Source: a virus. Taken from it: a DNA stretch of 44,503 nucleotides. The translations under genes were made by a program, and so were the position numbers. Location of the stretch: the IMG/VR virus record IMGVR_UViG_3300005518_000009, positions 1 to 44,503 of that record; one strand, 5' to 3'. Numbering within the stretch: the stretch's first letter is position 1; every line of letters starts with the position of its first letter. Below the pieces are notes generated by a model. That model was not told where the DNA came from, made no database searches, and saw only the letters and a list, made by a program, of their open reading frames with translations. Below, piece after piece: positions 1-5,842 of this stretch.

Positions 1-36
1 ACTTACACGATGCGGTAAAAAATAACAATATTCCAG

Positions 37-64
37 TTGACTTGAGGTAATAAATTACTATACT
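37..64 (+). promoter_or_regulatory. Strong sigma70-type rightward promoter, probably leaderless
   Basis: TTGACT at 37-42 matches five of six -35 consensus bases. TATACT at 59-64 matches five of six -10 bases. The spacer is 16 bp. Transcription would start about 71-72, on or next to the GTG at 72 and ATG at 75 of the Cro-like gene, and no Shine-Dalgarno sequence precedes those codons. The message is therefore probably leaderless. The position, facing away from the repressor gene, matches a lambda PR-like early promoter. Confidence 0.75.
47..58. promoter_or_regulatory. Candidate operator palindrome
   Basis: GTAAT-AA-ATTAC is a perfect 5-bp inverted repeat around a 2-base centre. It sits in the spacer between the -35 and -10 boxes, where a bound repressor or Cro-type dimer would block RNA polymerase. 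Function is inferred from symmetry and position only. Confidence 0.5.
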
Positions 65-74
65 TGGTCGTGTG

Positions 75-338
75 ATGACTAAGAAGGGGTCTAAAAAAAA
101 CCGTGACCTCCGTCTAAAGATTGCCATCCTCGAGTCGGGGCGCACCCAACGCATCGTCTCGATGCGCGCACGGATCGGGGAGGTGCGGCTCAGCAAGTTG
201 GTCCGCAATCCTGCTCTCGCAACCGCCGACGAGCGCGATGCACTCGCGAAATACCTCGAGCGGCCCGTCGCGGATTTGTTCCCCGCGTTTCGCAAGCGGC
301 GTCGCGGAGACGATGCTGACCAGGCGGTGTCAGCATGA
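75..338 (+). CDS. Small Cro-like HTH regulator
   Basis: A basic 87-residue protein. After a lysine-rich start, residues about 15-70 read as a compact helix-turn-helix of the XRE/Cro kind, with an ARIGEVRLSKL recognition-helix-like stretch and a closing ALAKYLERPVADLF helix typical of that fold. It is the first rightward gene, divergent from the repressor at 43820-44392 and driven by the promoter at 37-64. That arrangement is the classic lysis-lysogeny switch, so a Cro-like role is likely. GTG at 72 is directly followed by ATG at 75; neither has a ribosome-binding site, consistent with a leaderless message. The specific DNA target is unknown. Confidence 0.65.
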   Translation: MTKKGSKKNRDLRLKIAILESGRTQRIVSMRARIGEVRLSKLVRNPALATADERDALAKYLERPVADLFPAFRKRRRGDDADQAVSA

Positions 339-610
339 CGCCGCGACCGCTCACGCGTTTACTCGGCGGCGTCGGTTCGGCGCCCGAGTGGCTGACGATG
401 GCGCAACTCGCCGAGCACGGCAAGTTCATGACGCGCGACGGCCAACACTTCAGCCCCGAAGCGGCGCGCCTGTTTCTCAGGCGGCATCCGGATCTGCCAC
501 GGGGCCGCCGCGGCCGGCAGTTGATCGTCGATCGCGTCGTCTTCGACCGCTACGTGAAAGAGGCCGGCCAGAAGCCCGCGCTGTATATGGCGAAAGCCAC
601 CCTGAGGTGA
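335..610 (+). CDS. Small winged-helix / excisionase-like DNA-binding protein
   Basis: A 91-residue protein whose ATG overlaps the stop of the Cro-like gene (ATGA-type coupling), so the two are co-translated. Residues about 20-75 resemble a MerR/excisionase-type winged helix: a helix starting at LTMAQLAEHG, a second at SPEAARLFLRRHP, a basic wing with GRRGR, then IVDRVVFDRYV. Second place in the early operon suggests a transcriptional regulator, possibly a CII-like or delayed-early activator. That is inference from position; the fold call rests on the pattern alone. Confidence 0.5.
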   Translation: MTPRPLTRLLGGVGSAPEWLTMAQLAEHGKFMTRDGQHFSPEAARLFLRRHPDLPRGRRGRQLIVDRVVFDRYVKEAGQKPALYMAKATLR

Positions 611-621
611 AAGGAGCCGCG

Positions 622-828
622 ATGAAACGCGTGATTTGCGATCAATGCAAGACCGAAGTTGAGCCGGACCACTACGGCCTGGCGCCGCGCGGATGGTTGA
701 GCGTCTCGCAGCGCGGCTCCATCGAGCCGTCGCAGGATTTCTGTTCGCCGATCTGCGCGGTGAAGAAACTGCAGGGGCTGCCGGGCGACGTGCCGAGCGA
801 CGCGACAACAGCCGTCGCCGTCCAGTGA
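622..828 (+). CDS. Small cysteine-rich (zinc-ribbon-like) protein
   Basis: A 68-residue protein with a strong Shine-Dalgarno sequence (AAAGGAG) eight bases before the ATG at 622. It has CDQC near the N-terminus and CSPIC in the middle, four cysteines spaced as a small zinc-binding treble clef or ribbon. The Ala/Val-rich tail looks disordered. It is one of several tiny Cys-pair proteins in this early region. No family is recognised. A longer in-frame extension upstream exists but lacks a ribosome site, so this start is preferred. Confidence 0.6.
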   Translation: MKRVICDQCKTEVEPDHYGLAPRGWLSVSQRGSIEPSQDFCSPICAVKKLQGLPGDVPSDATTAVAVQ

Positions 829-841
829 GCGAGGCTGCGTC

Positions 842-1168
842 ATGTGGGTCGACGGCGTCGTGGTCGTCCTGGTCGGGCTCGCGGTGGTCCCACTGGTGCT
901 CTGGGCTGCGTGCACGTGGCGCCAGCGCCGGTCGACGGCTGGCGTGTCGGTGGCACGGCCACACGCTGAGCCTGCAGATGACGGCGGGCCGGTTGTGGCT
1001 GCGCTGCCATTCCTGCGGGCAGGAGAGCCCCGGGTGGCGAGTCTGAAAGGGCCGGCGCGCAAAGGCTTCAAGCGCGACAGGGTCATCGGCCGCGATCAGG
1101 TGCGGGTCGAGCGGCAGCGGCAACTCGACGATCTGCAGCGGAGTGGGCGATGGCCGAACCAGAACTAA
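842..1168 (+). CDS. Hypothetical protein, one membrane segment; possibly frameshifted
   Basis: As an intact frame this gives 108 residues: a hydrophobic helix at about 6-24 (VVVVLVGLAVVPLVLWAA), then low-complexity sequence, then a basic charged tail. Two things suggest the frame is composite. A convincing zinc-ribbon segment lies one frame over at about 948-1046. A GTG at 1034, eight bases after an AGGAG, could start a separate 44-residue basic protein ending at 1168. The simplest alternative reading is a membrane anchor joined by a +1 shift to the zinc ribbon and ending at 1046, followed by the 44-residue gene. A sequencing indel, a real frameshift, or overlap cannot be told apart here. Confidence 0.4.
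   Translation: MWVDGVVVVLVGLAVVPLVLWAACTWRQRRSTAGVSVARPHAEPADDGGPVVAALPFLRAGEPRVASLKGPARKGFKRDRVIGRDQVRVERQRQLDDLQRSGRWPNQN
948..1046 (+). other. Out-of-frame zinc-ribbon segment
   Basis: The frame ending in TGA at 1044-1046 encodes CRWHGHTLSLQM, then RLWLRCHSCGQESPGW. This closely follows a widespread small-protein pattern: Cys, hydrophobic strand, CxxCG, then a T/SPGW ending. No ATG, GTG or TTG with a ribosome site opens this frame nearby. The best start is the ATG at 842 in the neighbouring frame. See the adjoining membrane-protein entry for how the two could form one gene. Confidence 0.4.
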
Positions 1169-1350
1169 TCCATTCGATTCCGGTCGACTACTGGTCGATG
1201 CGCACGCGCGTGTTCCTGGCGCTGTGCGGCGCGTCGGTGCATCGCGACCACGCGAACAGGCAATTGCATCTGGCCGTGACGTGCCCACGTTGCCTGGCGA
1301 TCGAGGACGAGGACGGGCGCTCGCTCGCGTCGCTGGTGGGGGACCTGTGA
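1150..1350 (+). CDS. Small hypothetical protein with CPRC motif
   Basis: A 66-residue protein starting at ATG 1150 inside the end of the previous frame and ending in TGA that overlaps the next ATG. It has a single CPRC pair near residue 46 plus an isolated earlier Cys and a His, which could hold one metal. The N-terminal IPVDYWSMRTRVFLAL stretch is amphipathic. No family is recognised. Tight packing between neighbours and good codon use support that it is real. Confidence 0.5.
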   Translation: MAEPELIHSIPVDYWSMRTRVFLALCGASVHRDHANRQLHLAVTCPRCLAIEDEDGRSLASLVGDL

Positions 1351-1577
1351 TGGCGCGCCGATCGTTTCACGACGCGATCGACATCCGCGACTTCTACACG
1401 CTCGACGACGAGGACCTCGAGCCGGACGACGACCTGTTCGACGACGAGGACGACGACGATGACGGCGACGACGAGGACTCGCCGGCAAGCGATGGCGACG
1501 ACGGCGGCGAGGCCGCTGAGAACGACGCGCTGAATGAAGCTGGACCAGCCGAAGTCGACGAGGACGAGCCGTTCTGA
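1350..1577 (+). CDS. Extremely acidic protein with SSB-like C-terminal tail
   Basis: A 75-residue protein from ATG 1350, coupled to the upstream stop. Well over a third of its residues are Asp or Glu, including near-continuous runs around residues 25-50. It ends in DEDEPF, close to the DDDIPF tip by which bacterial single-stranded DNA-binding protein recruits its partners. No OB-fold is present, so it is not an SSB itself. Two roles fit: a DNA mimic, as in several phage anti-restriction proteins, or a decoy for SSB-tail-binding proteins such as RecO, RecQ, PriA or exonuclease I. It sits just upstream of the recombination genes. Both roles are inferred; the charge and tail are directly visible. 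Confidence 0.6.
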   Translation: MARRSFHDAIDIRDFYTLDDEDLEPDDDLFDDEDDDDDGDDEDSPASDGDDGGEAAENDALNEAGPAEVDEDEPF

Positions 1578-1924
1578 TGGCGGACGCGCCGACACCCGAA
1601 GGGCTCGCCGCCGAACTCGAGCGCGCCTTCGAAGAGTCGAAGGTGATTCGCACGGCGATCCGTGACGCGGTGCGGAACGCCGCGAATCAGCGCTCAGCCG
1701 AGACAGGCAAGCCGGTGCACCCGGGCGCGCTCATCGCGGCGCTGCTGACGGAAGCCGGCACGGTCTGCGGACTGTGGGGTATGTCGCTCCGCAAGCGGCC
1801 CGACGAGATCGAGGGCTACTTCGAGTCGGCACTGCGGAACGCGCGACGAGGGTTTCGGCTGGAACTGCAGCAGATGCTGCGCGGGCAGCACCCGATCAGC
1901 GACTCGGGCGGCCAGGCGCACTAG
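1577..1924 (+). CDS. Hypothetical alpha-helical early protein
   Basis: A 115-residue protein whose ATG shares one base with the preceding stop. It is predicted helical and charged at the N-terminus (LAAELERAFEESKVIRTAIRDAV), with a central ALIAALLTEAGTVCGLWG hydrophobic helix and a basic C-terminal half. No motif identifies it. It is the last gene before a hairpin at 1936-1958, so it may close the first early transcription unit. Confidence 0.5.
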   Translation: MADAPTPEGLAAELERAFEESKVIRTAIRDAVRNAANQRSAETGKPVHPGALIAALLTEAGTVCGLWGMSLRKRPDEIEGYFESALRNARRGFRLELQQMLRGQHPISDSGGQAH

Positions 1925-1935
1925 AAAACGACAAA

Positions 1936-1958
1936 GGCCAGGCGTGCGAGGCCTGGCC
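1936..1958 (+). terminator. Perfect 8-bp hairpin between early genes
   Basis: GGCCAGGC at 1936-1943 and GCCTGGCC at 1951-1958 form a perfect GC-rich stem around a 7-base loop. No U-tract follows (CCTAAAACGG), so it is weak as an intrinsic terminator. It could be an attenuator, an RNA-processing site, or a stabiliser between two early units. The next gene has its own strong ribosome site just downstream. Confidence 0.4.
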
Positions 1959-1977
1959 CCTAAAACGGAGGACCGCG

Positions 1978-2223
1978 ATGAGCTCTCACGATAGCACGAC
2001 GCCGCGGCCGACGCGAATCGCCATCGCGTCCAAGCTGCTCAAGTCGATCGGGTACGACCCGCAGACGCAGGCGCTCGAAGTCGAGTTCTCGAGCGGCAGC
2101 ATCTACACGTACCTCGACGTCACCCCGGAGACATACGCCGCACTGATGGACGCGGACTCAGTCGGCGCGCACTTCCTCCGCGACATCAAACCGCACCACG
2201 CCTTCACACGGATGGATGTATGA
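1978..2223 (+). CDS. KTSC domain protein
   Basis: An 81-residue protein with a Shine-Dalgarno sequence (ACGGAGGA) before ATG 1978. It follows the KTSC-domain pattern: SIGYDPQTQALEVEF, then SGSIYTYLDVTPETYAAL, then a short helix with a GAHFLRDI-type ending. KTSC domains are small beta-rich modules, common in phages and sometimes fused to lysyl-tRNA synthetase or SAM-related proteins, with no firmly assigned biochemical role. Its stop overlaps the RecT-type gene, so it is probably co-translated with the recombination module. Confidence 0.7.
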   Translation: MSSHDSTTPRPTRIAIASKLLKSIGYDPQTQALEVEFSSGSIYTYLDVTPETYAALMDADSVGAHFLRDIKPHHAFTRMDV

Positions 2224-3326
2224 GCAACGGGACCGACACGCCTGTCACGACCGAATCCCCAGCCGCCCTGGCGCCGGCGGCCGCGGCGCCGACGAAAGTG
2301 CCGGTGCGCATGGGGCTGGCGCCGCAGTCGATCGAGGAAGGGTGGCGCCTCGCGCAGATCCTCGCGCAGTCCGAGCTCGTGCCGAAGAACTTCCGCGGGA
2401 AACCGGCCGACGTCCTAGTCGCGATCGAGCTCGGCATCGAGATCGGCTTCGCACCGATGCAGGCCTTGCAGTCGATTGCCGTGATCAATGGGCGGCCGTC
2501 GGTGTGGGGCGACGGGTTCCTCGCGCTGATCATGGCGTCGCCGGTCTACAAGGACCATGAGGAGTACTACGAAGTCGACGGCCAGCGGCAGGACTTCGTC
2601 ACGGCGGAGGATCTGAAGAAGCCAACAACCGCCGGCGTGGCGACGTTCTGGCGCAAGGATCGGGCGACGGCGGTAACGCGGCGCTTCACGATCGCGCAGG
2701 CGCGACAGGCGCAGTTACTCGGGAAGGAAGGCCCCTGGCAGACCTATCCCGATCGCATGCTGATGATGCGGGCGCGTTCGTGGGCGGGCCGCGATCAATT
2801 CCCCGACGTCCTGCGCGGCATCCGGACGATGGAGGAAGCGATCGACGAGCCGGAACCGATCGACGTGCCGGCCGAACCGATGCAACCGCGGCGTGCGAGT
2901 GAGACCGCCGTGACGCAAGCTCCGAACCAGCTGCCGACCACGGCCCCGGTTTCGGCGGAGTCAGTGGATGCCAATCCATTGCCTGGTGCTGGGAACTCGT
3001 CAGCCCCGAACGAGCCGGAGGCTTCGGGGCAATCCACACCGCCGCGGCAGACGCGCGGCTTGCAAATCACGCATACCGCGTTCTGTCGGCCGAAGGACGG
3101 CGAGCCGTACTACGAGATCAGGGCGAAGCAGACCAGTGGCAGCGAGTACGTGTTCGTCACGCGTAACGAGCGCCTCTACAAAGAGGCGGCGTCGTTCGAA
3201 GGCACCGATCATCTCGTCGCGATCGGCTGGCGCTCGCGTCCCGTCAAAGGCGGCCCCATGCCGGTATCCGAGATGGAGCAGTTGACGATCGACGAGTCGG
3301 CGCCGGCGAGCCCGCTGTTTCGGTGA
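2220..3326 (+). CDS. recT: RecT-family single-strand annealing protein
   Basis: A 368-residue protein. After a low-complexity Ala/Pro N-terminus of about 30 residues, the core (about 30-215) follows the phage RecT pattern: GLAPQSIEEGWRLAQILAQS, then a GKPADVLVAIELGIEIG helix, PMQALQSIAVINGRPSVWGD, and a later RMLMMRARSWAGRD stretch. The C-terminal third is Pro/Ala-rich linker followed by a basic beta-rich tail. RecT proteins coat 3' single strands and pair them with homologous DNA. The gene is directly followed by an exonuclease gene, the usual two-component phage recombination pair. Its ATG overlaps the KTSC stop by four bases. Confidence 0.85.
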   Translation: MSNGTDTPVTTESPAALAPAAAAPTKVPVRMGLAPQSIEEGWRLAQILAQSELVPKNFRGKPADVLVAIELGIEIGFAPMQALQSIAVINGRPSVWGDGFLALIMASPVYKDHEEYYEVDGQRQDFVTAEDLKKPTTAGVATFWRKDRATAVTRRFTIAQARQAQLLGKEGPWQTYPDRMLMMRARSWAGRDQFPDVLRGIRTMEEAIDEPEPIDVPAEPMQPRRASETAVTQAPNQLPTTAPVSAESVDANPLPGAGNSSAPNEPEASGQSTPPRQTRGLQITHTAFCRPKDGEPYYEIRAKQTSGSEYVFVTRNERLYKEAASFEGTDHLVAIGWRSRPVKGGPMPVSEMEQLTIDESAPASPLFR

Positions 3327-3330
3327 GGCG

Positions 3331-3999
3331 ATGGCGCTGCTGTTCGACGCGGAGAAGCACGAGTACTGGCTGGACGGGGAGCTCGTCCCCTCCGTCACGC
3401 AGATCCTGCGCGACCAGGGCTTGATCGATCTGTCGCACATCCCGTCGTTCATCCTCGAGGCCGCGCGCCGGCGGGGCAGTGCCGTGCATCAACTCGTGCA
3501 CTACCTCAACGAGAACGATCTCGATTGGGGCTCCGTCGATCCGGCCTACCGCGGCTACTTGGACGCGTGGATCGCCTACCGTGAAGAGAAGCGCCTACGC
3601 ATCGACGTCTGTGAGTATCGCGTCGCGTCTCGCCGGCGGCGCCTGGCCGGCACGTTTGATGTGCTCGGCTTGATCGTCGACCCGTCCATCTCGAGTGAGG
3701 ACGGCGTGCTCATCGACGTGAAGACGGGCGAGCCGGAAGACGTCGCGGCGGACCTGCAACTCGGGGGCTATCTCGGGCTGTCGTTCGAGTGGGGCGAGTC
3801 GGATCCGCGCCTCGCGGCCGTGCTCAGTCGGTACCAGCGCATTCACCGCATCGCCGTCCGTCTGATGAAGACCGGGCGCTTCGTCGCCCACCCGTACCGC
3901 AATCCACGCGACACGTCAGAGCTCTACGCGCTCGCCGAGGCCTGGCATATCCGCCACGCACGCGGCGCGATCGTGCGAGCCGAGGACGTAGCTGCCTAA
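3331..3999 (+). CDS. PD-(D/E)XK exonuclease (RecB/Cas4-like)
   Basis: A 222-residue nuclease of the PD-(D/E)XK superfamily. Visible active-site elements in order are GSAVH (H53), AGTFD (D110), LIDVKTG (D129 and K131) and DLQLGGY (Q143, Y147). This is the order in phage and RecB-like exonucleases. Paired with the upstream RecT-type gene, it most likely resects double-stranded ends to give the 3' tails that RecT anneals. The ATG at 3331 follows GTGAGG and lies four bases after the RecT stop. A direct role in concatemer formation is probable but inferred. Confidence 0.85.
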   Translation: MALLFDAEKHEYWLDGELVPSVTQILRDQGLIDLSHIPSFILEAARRRGSAVHQLVHYLNENDLDWGSVDPAYRGYLDAWIAYREEKRLRIDVCEYRVASRRRRLAGTFDVLGLIVDPSISSEDGVLIDVKTGEPEDVAADLQLGGYLGLSFEWGESDPRLAAVLSRYQRIHRIAVRLMKTGRFVAHPYRNPRDTSELYALAEAWHIRHARGAIVRAEDVAA

Positions 4000-4011
4000 A
4001 GGAGTCCGTCC

Positions 4012-4815
4012 ATGAGTCCTGTCCCGATGCGCGTGTTGGAGACGAGCGAGCCGCCCGATCCGGAAGCGCCCGATCCGGTGGCGATCGTCCACTTCTATCC
4101 GAACCCGCTCGCCGTCCTGCGCGCATACGTCGAGAGTGACTTCGCGCGCGAGCTCGCGACCGAACACGAACGCCAGGTGCAAGCGCTGGCGGCGGAAGGC
4201 GCCGACGTCGTCGATGCCACGTCGTTCGCACGCGTGGGTGAGCGCTTGGTCGACGTCGCGACGCACCGGAAGCAGGTCGAGGCCTGGTTCGAGCCGATCA
4301 CGAACTGGGCGTTTCGGATGCACCGAGCGATCTGTGATCGCAAGAACGAGGTCCTGAAGCCGCTGACGGCGTTCGAGCAGCTCGCTAAAGGGAACTGGGA
4401 TCGGTTCCGGCGCGAGGACGAGCAGAAGCGGCGCGACGAAGAAGCGCGCCTCGCGGAGATTGCGCGCAAGGACGAACAGACGCGCCTCGAGCGCGAAGCG
4501 GCGCTCCTCGAGCAGCGCGGTGAGACGCAACTCGCCGCGCAGGTCTTCGAGCAGGCGATCGCGACGCCGGCGCCGGTCATCTCGATTACGAGCGCGTTGC
4601 CGAAGGTGAAGGGACTGTCGCCGCGTGAAAACTGGAAGTGGCGGCCCATCGGCGGCGACACGCCTGAGAACCGCGCGCGAGCCGAGAAACTCGTGCCGCG
4701 CGAGTACCTCGAGTTGTCCGATCGCAAGCTGACCGCGATGGCGAAGGCGCACAAAGGGTCGTTGCGGATCCCGGGCATTGAGTTCTACGACGCGGGCTCT
4801 GTCTCGGTGCGGTGA
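4012..4815 (+). CDS. Coiled-coil phage protein of the recombination cluster
   Basis: A 267-residue protein with a strong ribosome site (AAAGGAG). The centre (about 100-190) is a long charged coiled coil rich in Arg and Glu (EDEQKRRDEEARLAEIARKD). The C-terminus carries a conserved-looking NWKWRPIGG and ends with IPGIEFYDAGSVSVR. This overall plan, a helical stalk with an IPG-x-x-F/Y-x-x-x-S-x-x-VR ending, is common in phage proteins encoded next to RecT and exonuclease. The role is unknown; a structural or modulator function in the recombination complex is a guess. Confidence 0.6.
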   Translation: MSPVPMRVLETSEPPDPEAPDPVAIVHFYPNPLAVLRAYVESDFARELATEHERQVQALAAEGADVVDATSFARVGERLVDVATHRKQVEAWFEPITNWAFRMHRAICDRKNEVLKPLTAFEQLAKGNWDRFRREDEQKRRDEEARLAEIARKDEQTRLEREAALLEQRGETQLAAQVFEQAIATPAPVISITSALPKVKGLSPRENWKWRPIGGDTPENRARAEKLVPREYLELSDRKLTAMAKAHKGSLRIPGIEFYDAGSVSVR

Positions 4816-5030
4816 TGAAGACGACGATCGACGTGGTCAACCGCCGCGAAGGGGAGCAGATCCGCCGGGCGCTCGAGGATCCGCAGGTCCGCGCTTTCGT
4901 GAAGGTCATGGGCACACTCCTCGCGTTGAACAGCGACCGTGCACGCGAGCGGGTGTTGCGGTTCGTGGCGGACAAACTCGATGAAGAGCGGGCCGACTTC
5001 GTCTCGCCGTTCGCGGAAGCACGTCGATGA
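4815..5030 (+). CDS. Small helical hypothetical protein
   Basis: A 71-residue protein. ATG 4815 overlaps the previous TGA; a GTG three bases earlier is possible. It is predicted all-helical and charged (IRRALEDPQVRAFVKVMGTLL, then RARERVLRFVADKLDEERA). No motif gives a function. It overlaps the following zinc-ribbon gene by four bases, so it belongs to the same coupled unit. Confidence 0.5.
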   Translation: MKTTIDVVNRREGEQIRRALEDPQVRAFVKVMGTLLALNSDRARERVLRFVADKLDEERADFVSPFAEARR

Positions 5031-5242
5031 CGACCATCAACGAGAAGATGGGGCTGCCCCCACGCAGGCGGCGGCGAGCTGCGACGCACGCGCCGTCGCT
5101 GGTCTCGCATGCGCAGTGTCCGATCTGCCGCGGCGGGCACGTTGTCGAGAACCGCATTCACGGTGTCGTGAAACGCCTGTGCGGCCACTGCGGGCATTTG
5201 TGGGAGCCGGGCGACGGCGACAAGGACGGCAGCCAGCTGTGA
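5027..5242 (+). CDS. Small zinc-ribbon protein
   Basis: A 71-residue protein with a basic N-terminus (PPRRRRRAA) and a clear zinc ribbon: CPIC near residue 31 and CGHCGHLW near residue 52. The CxxC-about 18-CxxC spacing and the CGxLW ending are typical ribbon knuckles that bind one zinc and often nucleic acid or RNA polymerase. It overlaps the next gene with a GTGA junction. The role is unknown, but a basic arm plus a ribbon suggests DNA or RNA binding. Confidence 0.6.
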   Translation: MTTINEKMGLPPRRRRRAATHAPSLVSHAQCPICRGGHVVENRIHGVVKRLCGHCGHLWEPGDGDKDGSQL

Positions 5243-5415
5243 CGCGCTCCGCCGATCCTGATCTAGCGCTCGAGACGGCCCGCGATCTCCTGGAGGGCAC
5301 TGTATGCGCTTGCGGGCACTGCAACTACGAACACGAGGACAAAGGCCCGTGCGGCGCGGCGCAGTGCCCGTGCCAGACGTTCCGGCCGGTGGCGTTTGTC
5401 GTTCGGAGGGCTTGA
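5239..5415 (+). CDS. Tiny cysteine-rich protein
   Basis: A 58-residue protein read from GTG 5239, which overlaps the preceding TGA. It has six cysteines in the second half: CACGHC, then PCGAAQCPC. The His and Cys cluster resembles a small zinc-binding module. The frame is short enough that automatic calling may miss it. Coupling on both sides (GTGA upstream, TGATG downstream) and the Cys pattern support it. Function is unknown. Confidence 0.5.
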   Translation: MTRSADPDLALETARDLLEGTVCACGHCNYEHEDKGPCGAAQCPCQTFRPVAFVVRRA

Positions 5416-5603
5416 TGCCGGATCCCGGTCACGAGAACTTGATTCGCGATCTCGAAGAGCTCCTTCAAGGCGCGAAGGCCTTCGAGTTTCACGACTTCAA
5501 GAACGAGAAGCACGCCGCGCCGAAGGTCGCGCTCTATAAGCAGCTGCACTACCTGGCTGAGCAGGTGAAACGGGGCCGGTACGACAACGACGAGAGGTCC
5601 TAA
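5415..5603 (+). CDS. Small hypothetical protein
   Basis: A 62-residue protein from ATG 5415, directly coupled to the stop of the preceding Cys-rich gene. The sequence is helical and charged (LIRDLEELLQGAKAFEFHDF, then ALYKQLHYLAEQVKRGRYD). It shows no recognisable motif. It immediately precedes the Acb2/Tad1-like gene, so it may belong to the same accessory or anti-defence cassette. That link is by position only. Confidence 0.45.
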   Translation: MPDPGHENLIRDLEELLQGAKAFEFHDFKNEKHAAPKVALYKQLHYLAEQVKRGRYDNDERS

Positions 5604-5824
5604 TGCCGTTTACGCGCGAGCAACTGATCGACCTGTTCACCTACCACGCGCCGACGCCCGACCAGGTCGAGGACTACCAGGCGATCCGGACCGCGGCGCT
5701 CGAATTCGCCAGTGTCATCTGCGAGCACACGCCGGCGAGCGCCGATCAAACCGTCGCGATTCGGAAACTGCGGGAGGCCGTGCATATCGCCAACGCAGCG
5801 ATCGCGCTCGAGGGGAAGTTTTGA
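5603..5824 (+). CDS. Acb2/Tad1 hairpin-domain-like protein, candidate anti-defence sponge
   Basis: A 73-residue protein with GAGAGG before ATG 5603. It follows the helical-hairpin pattern of the phage Acb2/Tad1 group: FTYHAPTPDQVEDYQAIR opening, a hydrophobic helix ALEFASVICEHTP, then a closing helix with KLREAVHIANAAIA. The family consensus as I recall it ends in a KLEEAVMWANAAIA-like helix. Members of that group sequester cyclic nucleotide signals made by CBASS or Thoeris defence and so blunt abortive infection. Whether this short protein binds a signal molecule, and which one, cannot be read from sequence. Its early-operon position suits an anti-defence role. Confidence 0.6.
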   Translation: MPFTREQLIDLFTYHAPTPDQVEDYQAIRTAALEFASVICEHTPASADQTVAIRKLREAVHIANAAIALEGKF

Positions 5825-5842
5825 TGGTGCGAGCAGTAGGCA

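Larger units (their letters stand above)
1..100. repeat. Left copy of 100-bp terminal direct repeat
   Basis: The first 100 bases are identical to the last 100 of the window (44404-44503). This is the signature of a circular molecule or terminally redundant phage assembled as a linear contig, giving a unit length of 44,403. The repeat is AT-rich, unlike the rest of the genome, and holds the divergent control region between the repressor and the Cro-like gene. A round length of 100 suggests assembler overlap rather than a biological end. Confidence 0.97.

Noticed and set aside
1-100. True biological terminal repeat or cohesive end
   Set aside because: The repeat crosses a control region and a coding start and is exactly 100 long, which fits assembly overlap better than a packaged end.
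5822-5842. Short frame from ATG 5824 just before the methyltransferase-like gene
   Set aside because: It stops after a few codons and has no conserved neighbour; ATG 5843 with the AGTAGG-like site is the better start.
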